This document shows positions 1 to 11,808 of a DNA stretch of 64,000 bases, one piece after another. Each line of letters starts with the position of its first letter. Within the stretch, counting starts at the first letter, position 1. The translations under genes and the position numbers were made by a program. The DNA is from Ustulina deusta (taxonomy: Eukaryota > Ascomycota > Sordariomycetes > Xylariales > Xylariaceae): the NCBI GenBank assembly GCA_023159155.1, contig JAJNNX010000034.1:124001-188000 (forward strand). The letters are read 5' to 3'. The notes below the pieces were generated by a model, which was not told where the DNA came from, did no database searches, and saw only the letters and a list, made by a program, of their open reading frames with translations.

Positions 1-138
1 CGAGCAAGTGCCGACCAAAGCGGCGGCGTAAATGATATTTCGTTGACGCATCCCCAAGGTGATCTAACTGAGCTTCAATTAGGGTTCCAGAAACGAGGAT
101 TCGTGCGACACAGTCAGTCGGATACTGGGACGCCATGA
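1..138 (+). CDS. Possible 3' end of a gene cut by the window edge
   Basis: Frame 1 is open from the first base to a TGA at 136-138 (45 codons), while the other two forward frames close within about 40 nt. The deduced tail is hydrophilic, rich in Gln, Ser, Asp and Thr, and looks like a disordered C-terminus. No family is recognised. The call rests only on an open frame at the edge, so it could be chance. Confidence 0.25.
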   Translation, partial: RASADQSGGVNDISLTHPQGDLTELQLGFQKRGFVRHSQSDTGTP

Positions 139-1005
139 TCAATTTGTATCCGATGGGAAATAATCGGCTCGACAGGGTCCGATGATCCTATTTCGTGTAT
201 CGAAGAGGGTTCCATCACGCGCCATGGTTGCTGTTCGAGGCTAAAAGTGATGGATGAAGGAGCATTGCAGGTTATTCATCCAATCAAGAAAGGCAATATC
301 CGGTATATTATATTCGGTGTATTGACGGGCATTGCCGAGCCCTCATTAGTCCGCGAATAATACAAGGTATCAGCCGTTGACTTGTTCGAGGTGGGTGGAA
401 TCCATCTTCAGGACAGGTTGAGCTGAGAAGCAGCCATGTAGGAGAAAACAAGTACCTGAGGTACTCACTAACGTACCAGACGGAGCACCAATGATAACAT
501 TCAGCTTATAGTTCACCAGGCTGTACTGTTAATGCGGCGAAGATGGAATGGGCGGAACTCATGACTGTTGTATGTACTTCGAGTTTGTATCCGGGCAGTG
601 AGACGAAAATGATCGCCCGTGGTGTACCGGTGATACTAGAAGGCATGGGGAAGGGCGGGTTAGCGCGCTTGGGTGCCTGGATAGCGCTGGACTGAACCTT
701 CCCCACAGCCATTGTAGGTACCAGGGTACATACCTCCCGTCGCCAGGCAGTCAATCCTTACTTTCCTTCAACTCTGGCTGAGTTCCAGTCTTCAATGCAT
801 TCAAGCACAATCATAACTTCTACCACTACAGCCAATTCCGAGGTGGTTTCCTATTTGGTCTAACCTACCATTTAATTGAACCGAGCTCACAACTGGCTAC
901 GACTTGCTGATGCGACGATGTGCTTTCCTGCATTGCCTGTTTGTGGACCATCAGGGCTAAAGTTCCGGCGGGTGAGCGCCATCGCTGCGTTGGAATGTCT
1001 TCACC
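139..1005. other. Intergenic, upstream of the Artemis-like gene
   Basis: No gene supported. An 82-codon minus-strand frame at 506-754 runs towards a possible donor (gtgagt, near 465) but resembles nothing I know. The part next to 1006 is the presumed promoter and leader of the plus-strand repair gene. Confidence 0.5.
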
Positions 1006-3282
1006 ATGTCGACATTCAAGGGCATCGTATCCGAGTTCCCGGGCATAAGAGGTCAGTGGGTCATCTCTAAAATACCAGAACCTTCGCCTAACAGGATTCC
1101 CAACACAGTTGACTTCTTTCGTCGACTGCCTGGCTTTCCGCCACCTCTGGCTTGCTTTCTCAGCCACGTCCACAGCGACCATCTCGCCGGCCTCGAAACT
1201 TTCGATGGGTCCTTGTAAGCATCGTTCGTCTCTAGTTTCTCATCCGGCTCAAGCTGATCACTCAAAGCATATACTGTTCTGCAGCAACTAAGGAAATATT
1301 GCTTCGCCTCGAGAAGAAGTCTGTCCGCTTAAACTATGCCAGGGGAATATTGGAAGACCCCCGGCAACAGACTTACAAGCATCTCGAAAAGAAGCTGAAA
1401 CCCCTCCCTCTCGACACGCCGACCAGCATAGACCTTCTTCCTGGATGCACCATACGGGTCACACTCCTAGACGCTAATCATTGTGTGGGAGCGGTAATGT
1501 TCCGTGAGTGTACAGTCAGCCGATAGGACCGCCTCAACTCACATTCAATCGCAGTATTCGAAGGGTTTGGCACGGCCGTGCTTTATACAGGAGATATCAG
1601 GTGCGAACCACGGTTTGTGACAGCCATCACGCAAAATCCAAATATGATTGAGTACTCGTCGGGGTGGAAGACTCTTGACCGGATTTACTTGGACACCTCG
1701 GTCCTGGACAACTACCCGCTCCAGACCAAAGCAGAAGGGATACGGGAACTTTTCGAAAAACTGCAAAAGTATCCTCCGGATACTATCTTTCATTTCCAAG
1801 CATGGACATATGGGTAAGAACACTAAATTTATTAATGTGAACAACCTGACTCCCGCGCAGTTACGAGGAGGTTTGGATTGCGTTGTCGAAAGCACTGAAC
1901 TCGAAGGTACGATGCCCTTAGTAACCCGCGGACATTGCCTTACATGACACTAGATCCACGTCGACGAATATAAAATGCGAGTCTTTGAATCGCTAGTCAC
2001 AAAACCGAAGGACAATCGATGGGCAGCTCAAACACACCTAGCCAAAGAAGCGCCCGCTCTTGTCGGGTTCACATGCGGAAATAGCCCGCATGAGGGTTGT
2101 TTGACCCGTGACGAAAACGTTAGGATTCACAGTTGCGAGAAAGGCATGGGCTGTAGTGTGATGGACAATAAGCCAGTCGTCTGGATCCGTCCAATCGTTA
2201 CGCACCTCAGGGACGGACGAGACGTGATGGAAGTCGGCATCGGCGGCGGCGGCGAAGACTTGACAGAAGCTACGACACTATCTCCGGAAGACATATTTGA
2301 CATTCTTCAACTGTAAGTCTCAACTCAAAGTCCTACAAGGTTGATTCTCAACTATGCTAGGATGTCCGTTAGTGATAGGCTACCTGCAGAGCTATACCCG
2401 TCCATGCACATGGTCAAGAAAGCTTGGAGCAGTGGTCGGGATATAAGCCTGATCACCGATTTTGACGACACGGCAGAAGATGCGGTTACTAGACTGGTGA
2501 ATTCGTTGTTTCACAAGCTTGAGGCCATTCGTAACCCAATCAAACAGAGAGATGAGACAGATATCAGCAAGCCGCTCTCTAACGTCATCCATTTTCCATA
2601 CGCGCGACATTCCTCGCTGCCTGAACTTCGAGACTTCACCCGTGCCTTCAAGCCGCGGGATATTACACCATGTACTTTCGATGCCGACCTTTGGTTACAA
2701 AAGGGATGGTCAATTAGCGGACTATTCAGCGATTGTTGCTCCGGCGATACCTTTGAGTACGACACAATACTAGACCGTAGAGCTAAAGAGCTAGCCACAT
2801 CCCGACGGGACGCAGAACAGGGCCATGGTTCCCAGCAGACAGCTAATTCTCCTTCACGTGAATCAAGCCCTGTATTACACCCAGCTGAGAGTTCACACGT
2901 GTCCAATACGACCAAATCCGTATCCAATTCATCCACGAAGAGTCGGGAAGAAAGGCAGCAGGAACCCGGCTCTGTCTCACTTGACCCAGCGACAGGCGAG
3001 CTTCACGAACGGGATTATGACTCGTTCCTGGACAGCATAGACCTAGATGACGAGCCGGATCTACAAGGTGACTCGCAGACTTCAAATATATCTGATCGAA
3101 CCTATGCAACTCGGCGGATAGCATTCGACACAGCAATCGCCAATATCAATGGCGACTCGTGGGGGACCATTGGACTGATATCTACCACGGACAATCACAC
3201 ATCCTTGGACGAGGAATTGGGTCATCATTTCTCTCCACAAGAGAACAATTTCACTAACTCACCTGACTTGGCTCCTGTTTAG
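1006..3282 (+). CDS. Artemis/SNM1C-like DNA repair nuclease (metallo-beta-lactamase, beta-CASP)
   Basis: Six exons: 1006-1214, 1268-1503, 1555-1813, 1861-1906, 1954-2312, 2361-3282 (676 aa; introns 47-53 nt, all GT-AG and in phase). The N-terminus (MSTFKGIVSEFPGIR) matches the start of Artemis-type proteins. The metal-binding motif HVHSDH lies at residues 54-59, followed by DANHCVGAVMF, then YTGDIR, which carries another metal-ligand Asp. A beta-CASP/DRMBL-like part follows, with IHVDEYKMRVF and a late PYARHSSLPELRDF motif that fits the Artemis branch. Family members are 5' exonucleases or hairpin-opening endonucleases in interstrand-crosslink and double-strand-break repair in the nucleus. 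The last 200 or so residues are Ser/Asp-rich and look disordered. Assignment to SNM1C rather than Pso2/SNM1A rests on the start and the ARHSS motif. Confidence 0.88.
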
Positions 3283-3615
3283 GATATGAAGCAGAAGGCT
3301 AGTCCTGGAGTTGGAGGTGGTAGACGGACTAGAGCTGATACCCGTAACTTCGACAATATAGTAAATCCTAGTCTACCTGAACTCCATGCCTCATTTTACA
3401 CATGTTACTACGCACACAGCACAAGGCATACCTGTCTGACCTATATCAATTAGGCGCTTCTTGCCGGCGCTAAGGCTATCTATCTACATATCTATCTACC
3501 TACCTATCTCGTACACGACGAAATCCGAATCCAAGAGGGGGGGTATGAGTGAGCCGGCTATCCAAGCATTCGACCCCTCTAAAATACAAGTGCCAAAAAA
3601 CGGAAACCAAGCAGG
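3283..3615. other. Convergent intergenic spacer with simple repeat
   Basis: This lies between the ends of the repair gene (+) and the monooxygenase gene (-). An imperfect CTAT/CTAC tetranucleotide run is at about 3475-3510. Nothing else is seen. Confidence 0.6.
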
Positions 3616-4453
3616 CTATGACTGGCCCGCCTCCCCGGCAAACTGTTTAAACATAGCAATCATGCGCTCCGCTCCGTCGGCGCTATACATCATATCCAAC
3701 ATCATAATGCCATCAGCGACATGTTCCTTCGCGCGCTCGCGCATCTCCGCTTCATAGGCGACGATAGCGCGCTCGACAGCGGCGTCGTCCTCCTCCTCGC
3801 CGGCCTTCTCCGCCCGCATGCCGTCGCCGAGCTCGGCAGCGAGACACTCGAACAGCCTCAGGGCATCGAGCATGGCGGCGTTGACGCCCTCGCCGTTGGG
3901 CAGCGCCAGGTGCGCGGCGTCGCCGAGCAGCGTGACGCCGGGGGCGCGCGTCCACGGCCCCGCGAACGCGTCCGCCTCGAGCGTGTACAGCGGCCACACG
4001 CGCCAGGGCGGCTCGGCGTGCGTGATGAAGGCGCGCAGGTGCGGCGCCCAGTCGGCGAAGAGCGCCAGCAGCGCCGCGCGCGCCGTCTCGGGGTCCGCGG
4101 CGAAGTCCAGCGCCCCGCCGGGCGCCGTCTCGGGCCCCTCGACGCCCGCGTACACGCGGTACGTGGCGTCGCCCATCTGCTGCACGAAGAGGGCGCGGCC
4201 GGCGCCCATAGCGGCCGAGTTCCCCGGCCCGACCATCTCCACCGCGGCCGCGTACTGCGGGTTGTTAGGAGGCGTCAGCCGGCCCTCGAACATCGTCTTG
4301 CCCGAGTACCGCGGCTTGGCGGGGGTGATCTAGAGAGAGATAAAGGGATTTAGTTATTTATCTGATGCCGAGGCCGAGAGAAGCTGCAACTGAAAAAAAA
4401 AAAAAAAAAAAAGAAGAGAAAAAGGCAGAGAGGGGGTGATGGGGAGGAGGAAA

Positions 4454-4485
<32 letters not shown>

Positions 4486-5027
4486 GGGGATAGACATACC
4501 AACGGGCGCACGGCACTCCACGCGCCATCGGCCCCGACAACGAGGCGGAAGCCGCGCTCGGAGCCGCCGTCCGCGAACCGCAGCACCCACCCCTTGGCCC
4601 CGGGCTCGGCACAGCCGTCGTCGCGCTCGACGGCCGCCAGCGTCTTTCCCCACCGGATGCGCTCCGCGGGCACCGAGTCGAGCAGGAGCGCCCGCAGCTG
4701 TTGGCGGTCGATCTCGGGGCGATCGTTGTCGCCGTCGCCGGCGGGGGCGACGAAGAGGTTTCCGCCGCGGGCGTCCTGCACCGTGAACACGGCGGCGTCG
4801 TGGCGGGCGAGTTTCTCGAACGCGTCGCGCAGCCCCGTCGCGTCGAGCGCCGTCAGCCCCGTGCCGACGTGCAGGTCCAGGGTGCCGCCCAGGTGGTGGC
4901 TTTTCGGCTCCGGGGAGACGTCCCGCTCGAACACCACGTAGTCGACGCCTGCGCGCTCGAGGAGCCGCGCGAAGGTCAGGCCGCAGGGGCCGCCGCCGAT
5001 GATGGCGATGGGGGCTGGCTTGGACAT
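3616..5027 (-). CDS. FAD-dependent monooxygenase, TetX/PHBH-like (group A)
   Basis: Two exons on the minus strand, 5027-4500 and 4329-3616, joined in phase 0 (413 aa). The FAD Rossmann motif IIGGGPCG is at residues 9-16 and is followed by an acidic strand end (VVFERD). GADGAWSAVRPL at the end of exon 1 is the DG motif, and LLGDAAHLALPNGEGVNAA near residues 310-328 is the GD motif that contacts the FAD ribityl chain. These are hallmarks of single-component aromatic hydroxylases that use NAD(P)H and O2. The substrate cannot be told. The start at 5027 sits directly before the Rossmann strand, and the in-frame extension further upstream reads like leader. Both exons are far more GC-rich than the surroundings, and the 170-nt intron holds a tetranucleotide repeat and a long homopolymer. 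Confidence 0.85.
4393..4486. repeat. Intronic poly-A and GTCT microsatellite
   Basis: A run of 20 A (4393-4412) and about eight GTCT units (4454-4486) lie inside the single intron of the monooxygenase gene. On the coding strand they read as a CAGA repeat just after the donor and a poly-T tract before the acceptor. They are likely to vary in length between strains. Confidence 0.9.
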
Positions 5028-5844
5028 GGTTTGATGGGGAGTGGGTGAGGGAGGAAGGTGTGCGCTAAGTAAAGCAGTGTGATGTATATTGCGGAATGAT
5101 GGATCTAGAGGAACTAAGGAGATAGATAGACTGCTAATGTAAGGTGGTCTGGCGAAATATATATCCCACCAACTACCTGGCGATCCATCTCGCTTTCTAT
5201 AGGGGCGAGAGGTGCTACATAGAGTAGGTACATACATACATCGCATCGACTCAGGGGATGGCTTCGAAGCAGGAGCTGACTTTGAAGCCTGGTGCCTATC
5301 TCAGCTGACGTAACAGCCGACCCTTCATTTCACGGCAAATAGCCCCCTTCTAATTAATTACATGATCGAGTCACAATTGCATCAGGATTGCAGGCATCCA
5401 AGATCCGGTGGAAAGCGGGGTGTTGGAGTTGTCCGAGTTGTCCGAGAACACCATATGCTAGGTCGGGTATCTAGCCCGCGAGTAATAAGAGGGACCGGGA
5501 CCGAACGAAAGGGGCCGGTGCCGAGCAGTCGAATCGATATTGTCTATCTACACGCAAACCCGGAGTCGCCGATCACAGAAACAAGGCTTCCTGGTGGTTT
5601 CATGATAATTGAGAGTTAACTGGATGAGCACTGAATGAATCATCTACATCTACCTATCTATACCAAAAGCTATGCTTCATTACCGTTCATTTTCAGCTGT
5701 CTAACTAACTAGATAGCCCGTCACTAAATTCAAGTCGTCCATATAATGCAATTTTTCATGTCCTCGTTTCTTTTAAGATGATGATGCACTGCTGAGTGTC
5801 CAAATAACCTATCGGAACACGTTTTCCTCCCTTCACCGGCGTCC
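5028..5844. other. Intergenic, leader of the monooxygenase and tail of the PLC gene
   Basis: Both flanking genes are on the minus strand. The 5028-5250 part is pyrimidine-rich on the coding strand, as expected of a fungal leader. No gene or structured element is recognised. Confidence 0.5.
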
Positions 5845-8013
5845 CTACTCCATGGTCTTCTCCACCTTGACGAGCACAACACCAGCACTAACCGCGCCCT
5901 TTGCGGTAAGTAAATGCACGAAGCGATAGCCAGAGTGCAGTCTATCAAGCCGGATGCAAGCCCACGCAGCGAGATCATCACGGCCAATCTCATCGTCTTT
6001 GACGAGAAACCGCACGAACGCGAGCTCAGGGACGACGCCGGTCACGTGCTCGAATGCGAGCGTCTCACCCTTGAAGTCCGGATGCAAGCCCTTCTGCGTG
6101 TGCGTGCGCGCCTTATACTCGCCCTCCTTCGCGTGCCCATCCTCGTGCTTCTGTCCGAGGAGTGTGTGTGGCGGCGCCGTGTGCAGCTCGATCTTGACGT
6201 AGGGCCTAAAACTCTTCGCCTTGTCGTCCTTGTGCGGGAGAGGGAGGTCCTGCGCGGCGAAGACCGTGATCTTCATGTTGAGCGTGCGATGGGAGATCGC
6301 GGGTGTAGAGGCGGTGGAGGGAACTCCTGCGCTGCTGCCAGATTCGCTGGGGGTTTTCTCCCCGCGGTACCCTTCTGGTTTGAGTACATAGCCGCCCGTG
6401 CCCGCGAACATGCCCTCGTTGACCATCATGCCTTCGTCCCACTTCTGCCAATTGAGCGCGACGATTTGAATGCCTTTGCGCCACTGTAGTTCGTGATATT
6501 CATTAGCTTGTCCCTATCTTCTAATCCAGTCCTAGATGATATACTCCAAGCACGCGGTGCTTCATCACGGAGCGTCCATCTTCGTACGAGGGGAGTCGGT
6601 GAGAAAAAGGCCGTGAAAGAAAGAATCACTTACGAAGACAGGTGGATCTAGGTTTGACGACTGGATGCGCATTCCTGAAGGGTAGGTTCTCATCATGTAT
6701 CGCCTGTTGTGTTCAAACAGAAGATCTGCATTTTTATCATGCACATCTTCCACACCACCCTCCGAAAGTGAAAAAATATGCGTCGGCATCGATGCTTCTG
6801 GCTGTGTTAGCGATTTGAAAGACACGCCTCGTGTGTATATGCCGAGAATGGAGAGGGCCTGGATGATTTTAGACGCTTTCTTAGCCGTCGCCGCCTTTGA
6901 CTTGGGATCGGCTTGAACCTCCGGGGGCAGGTGATCCCTAGCCTCTTCATCGTCAGCTGTGGGCTGAGATATGCCGGGTGGTGCGTATTTGACTTTGACC
7001 AAGATTTTCCGACGCAAGTCACCGGGTGCTGGGAGATGTTTGGCATCCTCGCTAGGATTAGGGAGAAGGTATTCGGCCCAGGTCTCATTCATGATCTGAA
7101 CCATCATTTCCTGTTGTTGGCTGCTGCAGTGAACCTCCAGACTCGCAATGACGGGCAAGTCGGAGACCACAAAAGCGTAGTCCCGGATCGCCTCACAAAC
7201 GTCTCGGAAAGAAACCTCTTTAGTGAGGGTATACCCGTGCAGGACCCTTGGCTCGATGGCCACCGCCTTGGGACTCGGCGTCTTCTGCAAAGGCGCCGCT
7301 CCATTGGGTGCACTCTCTTGCTCCTCTTTGAGAGTCTTTTCTGTGACCTGGTCGACTTTCTTGGCGGTCAATTTGCTGCCGAGCGAGGTTTTCTCTAGGC
7401 GGCCAGTAAGCGATTGAGGGAGTTTAGATGCGATTTTCTGCGCTCGACTGGACCCCTTCGCACCCGTCTTCTCGTTCGAACCATCGCTGTCACTGTCGCT
7501 GTTGCTGTCGCTGTCAGAGGAGTCCGACTCAGAATCCGAGTCGTCCCCATCCCAGACATCTATCTCGACGCACCGACAGCCCCGCAGCAGCACGTTCTTG
7601 TAGGCGTCGGCGGTTGAGTCGCTGTTGAGCTGGTTCCCGGTGAGATAAGTATTGTGGCTGGAGCTGATGTAGTAACTCGATAGCGGCCATGAAAGGTCAG
7701 TGGCCGGGGGTGGTGCGAGGGCATTTGCTGCTGTGGACGTCATGTGTCGCAGGAAGCCAGCGAAGTCAAGCTCGTCCTTGGCGGCAATATCGCTGGAGGC
7801 CTCCGTGGCCTCATCCACTTGGCGATGATGGAGGAAGCTAGCGATCTGGTGCTGTTTCCATTTTTTCTCCGGGTTTGCATGGCAGTTGAAGATTCTCTCG
7901 AGATAGGGCATCACCGAGGCGTTGATTTCCGGTATGGCGCCATCCTGGAGAGCGGGTTGACCCCCGCCAGCTTGGTGGACGGGGTCGTTGGGCAGGAGGG
8001 GTGAAGTCTCCAT
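5845..8013 (-). CDS. Phosphoinositide-specific phospholipase C (delta-like)
   Basis: Two exons, 8013-6634 and 6483-5845 (672 aa, phase 0). It would cleave PIP2 to IP3 and diacylglycerol at the plasma membrane. The X half starts with [12 protein letters not shown] (catalytic His about 120), then [11 protein letters not shown] (Glu150, Asp152, Ca2+ ligands) and SLEVHCS (His295). The Y half holds [18 protein letters not shown] running over the splice junction into [20 protein letters not shown]2 domain follows from about residue 528 ([18 protein letters not shown]). The N-terminal 100 residues look like a degenerate EF-hand region, and no PH domain is seen. About 97 residues (157-253) are inserted inside the X half between WDG and the PRVLHGYTL strand. 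They begin with a Ser-Asp run and continue Lys-rich. Confidence 0.93.
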
Positions 8014-9121
8014 GATGGAGATGGCTGACGACCGATTGGCGTGTTTTAGAGTGTCCCCCTTGTGTTAGGCCAATATAAGTACATAGCAATAAGCAATAAT
8101 CAAAGAAAGAAACCGATGTAAAGAATAACAACTATCTGGCGACTATTTGTATACCTAGTATGTATGTGCTGAGACAAACAAACACAACTCGAGAGTAAAG
8201 AGGGTCACAGAGCCATCAGATCGTGACGTTGGTACCGATGTTTTGGGTCCTTAGTTAGGTACTTCAGTAAGTACTTAGCTTAGTTAGTGTTAGTGCCCAC
8301 CTGGAGTGTTTTCGCCTGAGGTATTACTACTAGTGCACTATAAGGTACCTAAGCACCTAGATAGAGTGGGAAAACAACGCCAAGCCCAGTCTAAACTGGA
8401 TGGTAGCCCAATCACAGACAGAATTCGAGGTAAATTACAGAGGTGGGATAGAGACAACCCCCCATAGATGCATTTTCCTGCATCTGGGAAAGTTGTTCAC
8501 CGACTTTAGTGATTTCGCACAGCGGAAAATTGGTTCATTGCGTTCAGTGATCAAATAAACAAAGTATAGGGCGAATTTGAATATCTATAATGTTTGGGGC
8601 TGTTTACTGCTATAAACATGCATCGATCATGGATATCGGTACTATGTACCTATTTCAGCCACTAGACTAAAGTATCTCCAGTGGAGTTAACCAAACCTCG
8701 GAAGTCTAAGAGCGCCCAAAAGGGACGCCTGAAAGGTACCCGCTAACCGACAACACATCGAATGCCAAGAAAACAGTGAACCAGGCCATCATACCTAAGG
8801 TAAGTATGTAGATGGTAGGTCCTATTAGACTTCACATATTGTACTTAGGCACTTAGGTAGGTATTGTATTGGCTGCGCTGAACTGATGTGTATGAAGATC
8901 TCTTGAAGACGCTAATAGTTTATATAAGCACACAACGATGGCCAGCCACACTCTTGGAACCCAGAAAAACAACAGCCAATAAGCCACAATCCATCACCCA
9001 TATAAAGTTGTGTCGTATGGCTTCCGTGTTCGAGAGTTCCTCCTCGTCTATCCTGTCCATTCCTGTTATCCATTGCCCATTGCCGTCTGTACAAACCGAC
9101 TCGACTTCAGACTTGTCATTC
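8014..9121. other. Intergenic region with repeated TAGGTA-type words
   Basis: No gene supported. The stretch carries several copies of the short words ggtacct, cttaggta and aggtaggta (for example 8262-8290, 8343-8358, 8846-8862). It includes the PLC promoter and the 3' flank of the F-box-like gene. Confidence 0.5.
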
Positions 9122-10384
9122 CTAGTAATGGCAAAAGGCCTTATGCCATCCCCCATAACAAGACGGTGATGAATTGAGCCAGCGAGACGAATCTACCATC
9201 TCCCACGTATCACATCGCGCAGAAAACTGAAGCTCGCAGCAGAATCCCCAACCAGTGAGTCTACACCTGTACTCTACATCATCCCGGCTTCGGAATACCC
9301 ACGCCTGGGCTCGCATGTCCATCTGCAAGGTGAATGAGATCGGGCTGTCAGCCGTACGTGCTAATATCGGTAGACCCATACACTCTCGAGCGTCGAGCGG
9401 TTTAAATGGTCGTCGCGAGTGGCTAAAGTGAAGAGTCTGTGGAAATAGCTTCGGCGTTGGCATTGTCTTCAATATGTTAAGCACTAGCCGGCGCCGCAGC
9501 TCTGGTGGTGACCACAGTATCGTTCGCAATACCGGCAACCCAGACGCGCAGACGTAGCACAGGATACTGGCTCTACTGTGGAATCTCCAATCACTTTTGT
9601 CATCCTTCACCTCGTCCAATAGTATTGCCCACAGCGTTGAAACGTACCACAGGACAGAACGGAATTCATCCAGTTCGATGGGAAGCAGGGTCCTACAGTA
9701 ATCGTGCAGCACGGTCTCTTGGTAACACTCATGCTGCACTTTGTTGTGGATGAAGAAGTCGATAAGTTCTTCGCCTCTGAGCGCATTGTGCATCTCGCAG
9801 AATATTTGGAAATGGAAGAACGCCACTTGCATCCTGACCAGAGACGACCTGGACAGGCCCAACAACTGATCTGTAACCAGTGAACAACAGGGCAGTGATG
9901 AATGAGCCCAGGATGGCGCCTTGTTGTATATTAACGGATCCTGTTGTCCAATGAACGCCTCAGCCTTTTGGGCATAATCTTCAATAAACGGGAGCACCGT
10001 TGCATATAGGAACCCCATATCCGCCTTGCATATAATTTCTTCATGCCCGCCTGGCGGCTCTGGCCGGCGTAGGCGGTGCTGGGACGAAGCCTTTAGAATG
10101 GCCCACACGGATCTCAGTCTCGGTGGACGACAAGGTTGCCGGCGTCGATAAACCGCAAGTACACTGAGCATATGGGCAAATAATGCATACCTCTGCAGAT
10201 ATTTTGGCACCTTTTTGAGACACTCCTGACCCACCTCGTCCAATATTTGGAGTCGAGATCTGAGGAAGGCATTACGAATTTGACGGCATGTCAATATCAA
10301 GGAGAAAATGTCAGCGCTATTGTTTGATAATTTTAAAATCATGACCATGAGCTGAGGCGGCAATTTTTGGAAGCTGTTGTCCAT
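9122..10384 (-). CDS. F-box-like protein of unknown target
   Basis: A single uninterrupted frame of 420 aa. The N-terminus (LPPQLMVMILKLSNNSADIF, then LILTCRQIRNAF) has the Leu-Pro start and spaced hydrophobics of a fungal F-box, which binds Skp1 in SCF ubiquitin ligases. The rest is Leu-, Trp- and Cys-rich and helical in character, without recognisable WD40 or leucine-rich repeats. Similar orphan F-box proteins are numerous in Pezizomycotina. The ATG at 10384 gives the complete F-box. The substrate is unknown, and the F-box call is from pattern only. Confidence 0.7.
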   Translation of the reverse strand: MDNSFQKLPPQLMVMILKLSNNSADIFSLILTCRQIRNAFLRSRLQILDEVGQECLKKVPKYLQRYALFAHMLSVLAVYRRRQPCRPPRLRSVWAILKASSQHRLRRPEPPGGHEEIICKADMGFLYATVLPFIEDYAQKAEAFIGQQDPLIYNKAPSWAHSSLPCCSLVTDQLLGLSRSSLVRMQVAFFHFQIFCEMHNALRGEELIDFFIHNKVQHECYQETVLHDYCRTLLPIELDEFRSVLWYVSTLWAILLDEVKDDKSDWRFHSRASILCYVCASGLPVLRTILWSPPELRRRLVLNILKTMPTPKLFPQTLHFSHSRRPFKPLDARECMGLPILARTADSPISFTLQMDMRAQAWVFRSRDDVEYRCRLTGWGFCCELQFSARCDTWEMVDSSRWLNSSPSCYGGWHKAFCHY

Positions 10385-11808
10385 CCCGGTTTGCGTAGGA
10401 TGTGTGTTAATGGGGACACTGGAATCGTCAATCGTGTCGTTGGTGTTTGACTCGATGGATATAAGTCATAGATGGATACTCGGCTTTGCTCTGTGAAACC
10501 TAATAGAATACCTAGTAGTTGTGGATATGCTACTTGAGTGTTTTCCATAGCCTTGGTACAGGGGCCCATTGCTGCATGTTCATCTCGGACGAAAGCACAA
10601 GGCAATTTACCAGGTATCAAACTCGGCGAGGTAACCACGATGGACTATCTGGCCCTATTGATCTTAATCACCAATTGATCAAGGAAGTAAATACTAAGAT
10701 GAGGTGGGTGGTACCAGCCTCTAACTGGCAGACATTGACGCCTAGAAACTCTCGGGCATGGCAAGAAGTCATTCTATGAGTGCTGGCCGGTATTGCCTTT
10801 TCCACGCCTGCGACCACAAATGCATGCTCCTGCATCCAAGTAGGCTACCTACCTAGGCAACCAACAGGTATCACTGGAGTGTGTAAAGTGAAAATTCAGC
10901 CAAACAACGTCGAATGTCTTGGAGTCCCCCTTTAGCCTGCCCCAGTTAGCCAGGAGGAGCAAATCCCACTTAGGCGACTATTCCGGGGGACAAAATAACC
11001 ATATTCGTAGTTTTATAATTGCCTAGTGCAAGTTTCTTATCAATTCTAGTCTTCCGCTCAATGAACTTGTCCATGATCTTCTATTGTCCCCCTCGTGGCA
11101 AGACTAGGTTTCCATATCCTCGTCCCCGCCCCCTCGACCCAGGCTGTATCAACTTTTTTTCACGCCGTTTAACAACGTTATTCATGACTCACCGGTGTTC
11201 AACTTTAGTTAAAACATAAACACTGCTGCGTTGCCCGGCAGCCCAGGGGAGTTACCCAATTCTAAGTTCATTCGACTCAAACAATAACATGTGACAAGGC
11301 TATTGTGTAAACAATAAGCTTCTAGCTTTGTGCCAGCAACTCCCTACAGGTTTCAAAGGGCTGTAAAATGAACCTTTGTGGAAACTTTATTTTCCCAATG
11401 GCTCCACCGATTCATTATATGAATTGGATTGTTGCCATTTTGCCTTGTTTATCTTGTTCCATTGTTCAACAACACATTTTGTCATTATTTAACATTTCAT
11501 TCTACGAGCGCATCAACCCCGCGACGCAGCGAGAAAACTTGAACGAAATATTCTCCATATATACACCATACAGTTCTATCTTTTATCCATAGTAAGGACT
11601 TATTTATTATCTCGGCTACTAAATCAGCTGTGTTTACCCTGCGCTATCACTGTCACGGAACAGAACTGCAGCACCATACCGCAACACTACCAAAAGTAGA
11701 ACATAGTCAAGTCGGGCGCTTGACCTGTCTGCAGCTATTCTACGTACCGCGACAATCACCAACTCTCACCCAAGAAGTCACCGCAGGTCACCCCAAAAAA
11801 ACACAACG
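10385..11808. other. AT-rich intergenic region between divergent genes
   Basis: This is the shared upstream region of the F-box-like gene (-) and the acidic-protein gene (+). Only short, low-information frames are present. From about 11000 the DNA is AT-rich. No conserved element is recognised beyond one ctacctacctagg word near 10848. Confidence 0.5.

Noticed and set aside
3721..4941. Plus-strand Arg/Ala-rich frames opposite the FAD monooxygenase
   Set aside because: Compositional shadows of a GC-rich gene. The minus frame carries all three FAD motifs.
5028..5246. In-frame extension upstream of the FAD monooxygenase
   Set aside because: The Rossmann strand begins eight residues after the ATG at 5027. 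The upstream part is pyrimidine-rich leader.
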